Source of the DNA: CAZGVW01 sp964529265
GTDB taxonomy: Bacteria > Planctomycetota > Phycisphaerae > Phycisphaerales > UBA1924
Direction of reading: 5' to 3'
Assembly: GCA_964529265.1 (NCBI GenBank)
Contig: CAZGVW010000098.1
Coordinates: 1 to 18,352 of the forward strand
DNA length: 18,352 nucleotides
Shown one piece after another: positions 13,501-18,352 of this stretch. The notes beneath the pieces are model-generated. The model saw only the letters and a program-made list of their open reading frames with translations, was not told the origin of the DNA and did no database searches. Every line of letters starts with the position of its first letter. The first letter of the stretch is position 1. Both the position numbers and the translations under genes were made by a program.

Positions 13501-14722
13501 GATGAAGCAGAGCGATCCGGCCGCCGCCGCGGGCATGGAGCAGGCGGCGCAGACCGCCCGGCAGGAGCAGGTCGGCGAGAACATGCAGCAGGCGGCGCAG
13601 CAGGCGGGACAGAACCAGATGGCCTCCGCCGGCCAGTCGCAGGATCAGGCCATCGAAGACCTCGAGGAAATGCTCGAGGACCTCGAGCGCGGCGAGCGCG
13701 CCCGCGAGGAATCTCTCCAGCGCGTCCTCGCGAGCATCATCGAATCGCTCGAGGCGCTCATCCGCCGCCAGGAAATTGAACTCACCGCCCTCACCGAAGC
13801 CGAAGACCGCGGCGGCCCCTACACCGGCCTCGACGAGGGCATGATCCGCCTCAACCAGAACACACTCGGCGTGCTCGATCTCGCGAAGTCCGCCGCGCGC
13901 GAACTCTCCCCCGTCGTCACGCTCATCAGCCAGGCGGTGGAGGCCCAGACCCGCGCCGTTGTCGCCCTGCGCCGCGCGCTCGTCGAGCCGCCCGTCGTCC
14001 GCGAGCACGAGGAAACCAGCCTGCGCCTGCTCACCGAAGCGCGCGACAAGGCGCAGCAGATCGCCGACGAGATGTCCCAGCAGCAGCAGGACCGCAAGCG
14101 CCGCGAACTCCGCCGCGCCTACCGCGACCTGCTCGAGCAGCAAGTCGTCCTCCGCGGCGAGGCCGCGCCCTTCGCCGACATCGAAGACCCCTCCCGCCGC
14201 GATCGCGCCGCCGTCCGCGGCCTCTCCGAGCGGCAGATCAACATCCGCCTCGCGCTCGACGAGATGCTCAAGAAGGTCTCCGAACTCTCGGAGGCGAAAC
14301 TCTTTGAATACGCCCACCGCCGGCTGAACAGCGCCACCGGCGCCGCGGCGGAGTCTCTGGCCCGCGGCGACGCCCGCCCTTCACTCCCGCCGCAGGATGA
14401 ATCCATCGCACTCCTCCAGGGCTTGGTCGAAGCCCTGCGCGAAAACCAGAACAAGGAGCAGGAGTTCAGCCAGCAGCAGCCCGGCGGCGGCAACCAGTCG
14501 GGCGGCGGCAGCCAGCAGCAGCCGCTCATCCCGCCGCTGGCCGAACTCCGCCTGCTCCGCGGCATTCAGGCCGATATCGGCCGGCGCACGCGCTCAGCCG
14601 CGGAGAGAGACGCCGGCGTCACCGCCGAGTGGATCGACGATCTCGGCGTCCAGCAGCGCGAACTCAACGAACTCGGCGAGGAACTCGTGCAGCGCATGCA
14701 GCAGCAGGGGGGAGGCGGATGA
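10571..14722 (+). CDS. Large DUF4175-like membrane/coiled-coil protein
   Basis: A 1383-residue protein with no cysteine. TM segments at about 47-68, 76-95 and 179-197 put the long remainder (from about 200) in the periplasm. Residues 200-600 are beta-rich (for example YRFETLDDVTPWRRIRLVPPP, ITPPEYAA) and contain DRAPSATITEP and DVGLADVWIERQ, typical of DUF4175-like proteins. Residues about 600-715 are helical, about 716-866 are a Gln/Gly/Pro/Glu low-complexity linker, and 877-1255 are long charged coiled coil. The tail has PLIPPLAELRLLRGIQADIGRRT, a motif I recall from planctomycete members. The ATG at 10571 is chosen; an in-frame GTG at 10562 is 6 nt from GAGG and is possible. It probably acts as a scaffold next to the BatA/VWA proteins; the function is unproven. 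Confidence 0.75.
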   Translation: MATGPSNPEQARGARPAGIGADIASVAVAIRRLGTRARRVLLAQRGLVVLSAAAGVVILLALADFLLRFPTGLRMVHWAIGVAVLAVAVVRFLLPAWRFRPSDTALALRIERQKPDLRGLLASGVELAERGDASRAEGGAAGPSGPVNEFLRGRVVADATERWSHTGAQGMLRTKSLLRAVGWAVVAAVAAIAITFARPDLAGIGAARTMAPWAGVDWPKRTEVADVTALDVHPLGAALPLRAALTRSNRTAERTDVAARYRLISDGDASPSQRVLLTWQERGVRTPDGVESPLFERLIEADAEFVDYRFETLDDVTPWRRIRLVPPPAVVGATARITPPEYAARLTAAAAAEEGAAAFGPVEQEMGPGRDERAIAPRSLAGSEVEMTLTLNKPVQARPDDVVWLAGALGPAAAHSQVSLAPAPDDPSVWTLRWTLDESLRLTLNLTDEHGITSAEESVYRFEAVEDRAPSATITEPASDRNVLATAVVPIEAEGRDDVGLADVWIERQKAEPAGGPGSEPSGPGGAIEAAGEPVELVRTSASGRVSAEAEVSLDLSVLGLRPGDELWLTAFASDIFASEGVDREPTASAVRRLRVISEAEFIEEVRDELSAVRQAAIRLHEQQGQLRDRLRRYGPDAHIRRGQAQVSERTARQTESVGQLLDRVRRNGLNDEILEGLLDDARVMLDEAGKRSEAASIAIEEASPAEGAAAERERGDEDEEAGAAGATPPNQAGETPSPRQGEQPQGAQPSPGAQSGAQDGEQDGAQGGERGEQQEAGDESRPGSKQGEQPGEQPGEQPGEQGEAQPSGAQSGSPSGGQEQQGGQPQQGGQGQPQQGGEQQSPQAGQQQERAGEGEQAEAQPEADEPSGPDAPMNDEDVQAVDRAQENVQEQLEEVISLLDRGEDSWVTRRQLENIVEQQKALREETALAGASTAGREAEELDQRELSELERIVRKQRELAEQLARLTEQLDERSRQMKQSDPAAAAGMEQAAQTARQEQVGENMQQAAQQAGQNQMASAGQSQDQAIEDLEEMLEDLERGERAREESLQRVLASIIESLEALIRRQEIELTALTEAEDRGGPYTGLDEGMIRLNQNTLGVLDLAKSAARELSPVVTLISQAVEAQTRAVVALRRALVEPPVVREHEETSLRLLTEARDKAQQIADEMSQQQQDRKRRELRRAYRDLLEQQVVLRGEAAPFADIEDPSRRDRAAVRGLSERQINIRLALDEMLKKVSELSEAKLFEYAHRRLNSATGAAAESLARGDARPSLPPQDESIALLQGLVEALRENQNKEQEFSQQQPGGGNQSGGGSQQQPLIPPLAELRLLRGIQADIGRRTRSAAERDAGVTAEWIDDLGVQQRELNELGEELVQRMQQQGGGG
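12932..12976 (+). repeat. 12 bp tandem repeat in the DUF4175-like gene
   Basis: Three full 12 bp units GGCGArCAGCCC and a fourth that breaks after nine bases encode GEQP-GEQP-GEQP-GEQ. Units 1 and 2 are identical and unit 3 differs by one base, indicating recent slippage. It lies in the Gln-rich linker (residues about 788-802), where length change would be tolerated. Confidence 0.85.
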
Positions 14723-15552
14723 TGAAACGCTCCGCGCACTCAATCTCGCCGCCCGTCGCCGCGATGCTCGTCGCGATCACCCTCGGCGTTGGCGCGCCCA
14801 TGCCCGCCGCGCTTGCCGCGGCGCCGCCCGCTCCACGCCCAGCGCAGAGCGCTCCGAAAGACGAGAGCAAGGCGCCCGACAAGGACACGCCCAAGGAAAC
14901 CGACAGGAAGCCCGAGGAAAAGGCGTCCACGCCCCCGCCTCCCGCGCAGCCGCCGAGCCTCGACGACCTGCTCAACATCCCCAAGCCCGATCGCCCCGAC
15001 ATCCGCCCCGAAGACGATCCCGGCCCGGTCGATCCAAACGCCGCGGACCCCAACCGCGCCGAACTCGAGCGCGCCCTCACCGCGAACGAAGTCTCCGAGA
15101 TGTTCCGCCAGGCCATCCGCCAGATGAACGACGCCGCCGATCGCCTGCTCGTCGCGGGCGATCCCGGCATTGTCACCCAGCGCATCCAGGACGAGATCCT
15201 GAAGAAACTCGATGTGCTCATCGAGCAGGCGGAGCAGCAGAGCAGTTCATCGTCCTCGTCCTCCTCCGCGAGCCAGCAGGATCAGCAGCAACAGCAGGCG
15301 CCCCCGCAGCAGCAGCAGGCGCAGAGCCAGAGCGAGAACCCCCAGGGCGAGAACCAGGACGAGCGCCTTCCACCCGGCCAGCGCAGCGGCCAGCTCAACG
15401 AGATCCTCGACGCCGCCAAGGCCGCCTGGGGCGCCCTGCCGGCGCGCTTCCGCGATCCTCTCTTCGATGGTTTGAACGATAAGCACAGCGCCCACTACCG
15501 CCGCCTCACCGAAGACTATTACCGCCGCCTCGCGGAGGATCAGCCCCGATGA
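14722..15552 (+). CDS. Exported Gln/Ser-rich protein of the VWA operon
   Basis: A 276-residue protein with a signal peptide (basic KRS start, hydrophobic VAAMLVAITLGVGA core, cleavage probably after ALAAA near residue 31-34). A Lys/Glu/Pro-rich linker follows, then LDDLLNIP, a helical region (about 110-175; NEVSEMFRQAIRQMNDAADRLL), a Ser9-type run and Gln-rich stretch (about 172-205), and a C-terminal segment WGALPARFRDPLFDG...YRRLTEDYYRRLAED. That last pattern (W-x-x-LP...Y...YYRRLAE) is one I recall in proteins beside DUF4175-like genes in planctomycetes. No catalytic motif is visible. The start at 14722 has GGAGG 6 nt upstream; ATG 14719 is adjacent and also possible. It overlaps both neighbours (ATGA junctions). 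Likely a periplasmic partner of the coiled-coil protein. Confidence 0.7.
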   Translation: MKRSAHSISPPVAAMLVAITLGVGAPMPAALAAAPPAPRPAQSAPKDESKAPDKDTPKETDRKPEEKASTPPPPAQPPSLDDLLNIPKPDRPDIRPEDDPGPVDPNAADPNRAELERALTANEVSEMFRQAIRQMNDAADRLLVAGDPGIVTQRIQDEILKKLDVLIEQAEQQSSSSSSSSSASQQDQQQQQAPPQQQQAQSQSENPQGENQDERLPPGQRSGQLNEILDAAKAAWGALPARFRDPLFDGLNDKHSAHYRRLTEDYYRRLAEDQPR

Positions 15553-16664
15553 CGACCACGCGCTGCGCCCTCGCCCACACCCTCCGTCTCGGCACATGCT
15601 TCGCCGCGCTCTCCATCTGCGCGCTCCCGCCGGAAACAGCCCTCGCGCAGGACGCGGGCCCCGTGCGCCCGGATGGCGGCCGCTCCGCCGAGAACGTAGT
15701 CCTCGAGAATGAAATCACGCCGGCGCTCGATCGCGCCGTCAGCCGCGGCCTCGCGTGGCTCGCCGCGAACCAGAATCCCGATGGCTCCTACACCGGCGGC
15801 CAGCGCTACGGCCGCCACGTCGGCATCACGGCGCTCGCGGGCATCGCCATCATGTCCGATGGCCACATCCCCGGCCGCGGCGGATACGGCGATAACGTCA
15901 GCCGCTGCCTCGATTTCATCCTCGCCAACATGGCCGAGACCGGCCTCCTCGCCAACGACACGTCCCACGGACCCATGTACGGCCACGGCTTCGCCGCGCT
16001 CTTCCTCGGCGAGATTTACGGCATGACCCGCGGCGGGCCCGACGCCGCCCACGCCGCGCGCACGCACGAAGCCCTCGTCAAGGCCGTCCGCCTCATCGTC
16101 CAGACGCAGAACAACGAGGGCGGCTGGCGCTACAACCCCGTGCCGTACGATGCGGATATCTCCGTCACCATCTGCGAGATCATGGCCCTGCGCTCCGCGC
16201 GCAACGCCGGCATCGAAGTGCCCAAGGCCACCATCGATCGCGCCGTCGATTACGTCCGCCGCTGCCAGAACCCCGATGGCGGCTTCAAGTACCAGTTGAC
16301 CAGCGGCAGTTCGGCGTGGCCGCGCTCCGCCGCGGGCGTGTCCAGCCTCTTCTACGCCGGCATCTACGAAGACCAGGCCATCGACCGCGGCCTCGAATAC
16401 ATCGAGACCACCGGCATGCCCGGCCGCACCATGCGCCAGGGCCCGCACTATTTCTACGGCCACTACTACTCCGTGCAGGCCATGTACCTCGCGGGCGGCA
16501 AGCACTGGGCCGAATGGTGGCCCGCCATCCGCGAGGAACTCATCGCCACGCAGGCCGAAGACGGCTCCTGGGACGATTCCCACGCCGGCGCCGCTTATGG
16601 GACCGCCATGGCCCTCATCATTCTCCAAATGCCGAAGCGATACCTGCCGATTTTCCAGAAATGA
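15549..16664 (+). CDS. Exported squalene-cyclase/prenyltransferase-repeat protein
   Basis: A 371-residue protein with a signal peptide (about 1-34, ending ALAQD). The mature part is an alpha/alpha-toroid built of repeats with QW-like turns: QNPDGSY (75-81), QNNEGGWRY (187-195), QNPDGGFKY (240-248) and QAEDGSWDD (335-343). Such repeats occur in squalene-hopene cyclases, prenyltransferase beta subunits and other toroid proteins. I see no DxDD cyclase motif, the length is about half that of a hopene cyclase, and the protein is exported, so triterpene cyclisation is unlikely. Conserved HGPMYGHGFA (140-149) and GPHYFYGHYYSVQAMY (298-313) motifs may form the cavity. ATGA overlaps link it to both neighbours. 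It probably binds a peptide, lipid or cell-wall ligand within the operon's system; the activity is unknown. Confidence 0.8.
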   Translation: MTTTRCALAHTLRLGTCFAALSICALPPETALAQDAGPVRPDGGRSAENVVLENEITPALDRAVSRGLAWLAANQNPDGSYTGGQRYGRHVGITALAGIAIMSDGHIPGRGGYGDNVSRCLDFILANMAETGLLANDTSHGPMYGHGFAALFLGEIYGMTRGGPDAAHAARTHEALVKAVRLIVQTQNNEGGWRYNPVPYDADISVTICEIMALRSARNAGIEVPKATIDRAVDYVRRCQNPDGGFKYQLTSGSSAWPRSAAGVSSLFYAGIYEDQAIDRGLEYIETTGMPGRTMRQGPHYFYGHYYSVQAMYLAGGKHWAEWWPAIREELIATQAEDGSWDDSHAGAAYGTAMALIILQMPKRYLPIFQK

Positions 16665-18166
16665 CCTTCGTGAAGCGAGAGACAGGATCGCGCCCTCGGG
16701 CGCTCGCCGCGGCTGCGATGGCCCTCGCCGCGGGCGCCGGCGTCGATTTCGCCGCTGCGCCAGGCCGCGCGCTTGCCCAGGGCGCCGAGCGCATGCTCCT
16801 CGATCGCGACCTGCGCGCCCGGCCCATCCGCCTCCTCTCGCTCACGGCCGACGCGATCACCTACGAAGATGAACAGGGCCGCCGCCGCCAGGCGACGGTG
16901 GGGGGGTTCGTCGCACTGCTCCAGGCGCCGCCCCGGTATGGCGCTTCCGGAACGGGATCCGGCGCTGCGCCGTCGGGCTCCGGCTCCGCGGGCCCTTCGG
17001 TCGATGGCGCCCGCCGCCCGCCCAGTGCGCCGCCCGGCGTGCTCGTCACGACCCGCGGCGAGCGCTTCCCCGGCTCGCACGCGCCCACCGGCGGCGATGA
17101 AGATGCCGTGATCTGGGCTCACCCATCGTTCGGGCGCGTCACCATCGCGCTCGATCGCGTGGCGAAGGTGGTGATGGATGCGGGCGTGCTCCGCCGCGCT
17201 CGCGCGGAGGAAGCCGCGGAAGGAGACGGCCTTGCGCCGGCCGACGCCGCGCCGCCTGACGGCGCAGGAATCGCCCCCGCCTCGGACACCGTCACGCTCA
17301 TCAACGGCGACACGCTCACCGGCTTCCTGCTCTCGCTCGGCGACCCCGTCGAGATCGAGGTGGATGGCGTCACCGTCGCGATTCCCTCCGAGCGCGTGCT
17401 CTCCGCGCAACTCGCCAACAACCCGGAGCCGATGAGCGGCCTCGTCGTGTGGCTGGAGGATGGCTCCGTCGCCGTCGTCGCCTCGATCGACATGGCCGGC
17501 GGCGATCAGGTTTCGCTGCGCCTGCACGATGGCCAGTCCGCGGATTTCTCGCTGGATTCGATCAGCGCCGTGGCGTTCGATGCGGGCCGCCTGCGCCCGC
17601 TCAGTGCGCTGCGCCCGGTCGATCAGCGGCCGATCGACCGCCGCGTGCTGCTCGAGCCGCTGCGCGTGCGCACACCCCGCGCCCCCGGAAGCCCCGGAAG
17701 CCCCGGAAGCCCCGCTCGCGGAAACACCGCCCCCGGAACCTCCGGCGTCCCCGCGGCGGGAAACGCAGCCGCCCCCGGAAGACCCGGCCCCGGAATCCCC
17801 GATCCGCTCGAAGCCATGGCGCCGCCCGCGGATCTCAACGCCCCCGATGTCGAGTTCCCCGGCCCCATGAGCGTGCGCTGGACGCTGCCCCTCGGCGCGC
17901 GCCGCTTCGCCGCGGTGGCCGATCTGCCGGTCGATGCGCTCCCCTGGGGCGATTGCGAACTGGTGGTGACCGTGGACGGCCGCGAGGAACTGCGCCGGCG
18001 ACTGTGGCAGGATGCGCCGCGATATGAGTTCAGCGTCGCCCTCGGCGGCGCCGACCACGCGCGCGAGATGACCATCGCCATCGAGCCCGGCCCCAGCGGC
18101 CCCATCAACGACCGCGTGATCCTGCGCCGGCCGCTGATCCTGGTGGACCCGGTCGAAGCGCGGTGA
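16661..18166 (+). CDS. Exported beta-rich protein with NPCBM-like C-terminus
   Basis: A 501-residue protein with a signal peptide (about 1-40, Ala-rich core, ending RALAQG). Three similar beta units can be aligned by eye: 127-175 (GVLVTTRGERFPGS...VTIALDRVAKVV), 210-250 (TVTLINGDTLTGFLL...VAIPSERVLSAQ) and 260-308 (GLVVWLEDGSVAVVAS...SLDSISAVAFDAG); residues 44-88 may be a fourth. A Pro/Gly linker (about 338-382) with PGSPGSPGSP leads to a C-terminal domain (about 400-497; RFAAVADLP...ELVVTVDGREELRR...MTIAIEPG...DRVILRRPLILV) resembling the NPCBM carbohydrate-binding-like fold. NGD-x-x-x-G repeats joined to NPCBM-like domains are common in planctomycete exported proteins. It starts in an ATGA overlap and is the last gene of the operon. 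Sugar or cell-wall binding is inferred. Confidence 0.75.
   Translation: MTFVKRETGSRPRALAAAAMALAAGAGVDFAAAPGRALAQGAERMLLDRDLRARPIRLLSLTADAITYEDEQGRRRQATVGGFVALLQAPPRYGASGTGSGAAPSGSGSAGPSVDGARRPPSAPPGVLVTTRGERFPGSHAPTGGDEDAVIWAHPSFGRVTIALDRVAKVVMDAGVLRRARAEEAAEGDGLAPADAAPPDGAGIAPASDTVTLINGDTLTGFLLSLGDPVEIEVDGVTVAIPSERVLSAQLANNPEPMSGLVVWLEDGSVAVVASIDMAGGDQVSLRLHDGQSADFSLDSISAVAFDAGRLRPLSALRPVDQRPIDRRVLLEPLRVRTPRAPGSPGSPGSPARGNTAPGTSGVPAAGNAAAPGRPGPGIPDPLEAMAPPADLNAPDVEFPGPMSVRWTLPLGARRFAAVADLPVDALPWGDCELVVTVDGREELRRRLWQDAPRYEFSVALGGADHAREMTIAIEPGPSGPINDRVILRRPLILVDPVEAR
17683..17713 (+). repeat. 9 bp tandem repeat encoding PGS
   Basis: Three perfect CCCCGGAAG units (17683-17709) and a partial fourth encode a collagen-like PGSPGSPGSP. 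The core CCCCGGAA recurs at about 17731, 17773 and 17788, giving further PGT, PGR and PGI turns. This marks an expandable linker before the NPCBM-like domain. Confidence 0.85.
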
Positions 18167-18187
18167 GGCTCCGCCGCACCGAGCGCA

Positions 18188-18217
18188 GTGTGCAGGCGAC
18201 ATCGGTGCGCAGGCGAC
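18188..18217 (+). repeat. 13 bp direct repeat after the operon
   Basis: GTGTGCAGGCGAC (18188-18200) and GTGCGCAGGCGAC (18205-18217) differ at one base, 17 bp apart, just after the last gene. Significance is unknown. Confidence 0.45.
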
Positions 18218-18274
18218 CGCAGCGAGTGAGGCGCATAGGCATCCCGCTGTCGTTTCCGCGCCTTGCCGTCTCCC

Positions 18275-18289
18275 GGCTCCGGAGGAGCC
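18275..18289 (+). terminator. Hairpin downstream of the operon
   Basis: GGCTCC and GGAGCC form a 6 bp stem with a GGA loop, 109 bp after the last stop codon. No T-run follows, so if it ends transcription it is not a classical intrinsic terminator; it may instead protect the mRNA 3' end. Confidence 0.35.
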
Positions 18290-18296
18290 AAGGAAT

Positions 18297-18352
18297 GTAG
18301 CCACGGGCGAAGCGCCGTCGAGGCGCAGCCTCGACCAGCGCAGCCCGTGGAA
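18297..18352. repeat. Long imperfect hairpin repeat at the window end
   Basis: Outer arms CCACGGGC (18301-18308) and GCCCGTGG (18343-18350), middle GCGC/GCGC (18312-18315 with 18338-18341), and inner GTCGAGGC/GCCTCGAC (18317-18324 with 18328-18335, loop GCA) make about 20 base pairs in 50 nt. The preceding ATGTAG resembles ATGTAGCCGGGCG at 589-601, where a poorer copy may overlap the end of the small RHH-like gene. It looks like a dispersed hairpin element or transcript-end structure and differs from the two-hairpin module on the left. Confidence 0.6.

Noticed and set aside
11825..14317. 830-codon minus-strand open frame opposite the DUF4175-like gene, Leu/Ala-rich with membrane-like stretches
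   Set aside because: It is the antisense of Gln/Glu/Arg-rich coiled-coil codons (CAG reads as CTG on the other strand). The + strand product has clear domain order, an operon position and a ribosome site; the minus frame has none.
15549..16664. Functional squalene-hopene cyclase
   Set aside because: It is too short, carries an export signal and has no DxDD motif.

Overview
The window is very GC-rich (roughly 70% by eye) and reads as a chromosomal segment of a planctomycete, most likely of the Phycisphaerae type. The reasons are the DUF58 / BatA-like / von Willebrand A (VWA) / DUF4175-like gene string, the secreted squalene-cyclase-repeat protein, the NPCBM-like exported protein, and the small hairpin repeats scattered between unrelated genes. 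This assignment comes from gene content only; no rRNA or tRNA gene was found.

Left part (1 to about 4.5 kb) is a mosaic of short, mostly single-gene units on both strands: a small ribbon-helix-helix-like protein (226-594), a short remnant that looks like the start of a second copy of it (716-773), a lipoprotein with a dual-specificity-phosphatase-like fold (940-1569, minus), a class I methyltransferase (1757-2569), a RimJ-type GNAT acetyltransferase (2681-3262, minus) and a saccharopine-dehydrogenase-like NAD(P)-binding protein (3385-4578). Four copies of a two-hairpin repeat lie around these genes, all in the same orientation. One copy forms the last ~35 codons of the 3385-4578 gene. Several genes here have no Shine-Dalgarno sequence but do have a -10-like hexamer 6-10 nt before the start codon, suggesting leaderless transcripts.

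Right part (4.6 to 18.2 kb) is one long co-directional gene string with 1-4 nt overlaps at most junctions: a DUF58 protein (4578-5606), a BatA-like membrane protein with a degenerate metal site (5665-8001), a membrane VWA protein with an intact metal site and a cysteine-less glutamine-amidotransferase-like domain (7998-10358), a 212 bp gap, a 1383-residue DUF4175-like membrane/coiled-coil protein (10571-14722), a small exported Q/S-rich protein (14722-15552), an exported alpha/alpha-toroid protein (15549-16664) and an exported beta-rich protein with an NPCBM-like C-terminus (16661-18166). Neither a MoxR AAA+ ATPase, the usual partner of DUF58/VWA proteins, nor a DUF4159 protein is present in the window. 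I infer a membrane-anchored VWA assembly with large periplasmic coiled-coil and secreted partners; its function is not known to me.

The + strand is G-rich on the left, even through the minus-strand genes, and C-rich on the right, with the change falling inside the operon at about 9-12 kb. The window ends in a set of hairpins after the operon (18275-18350).
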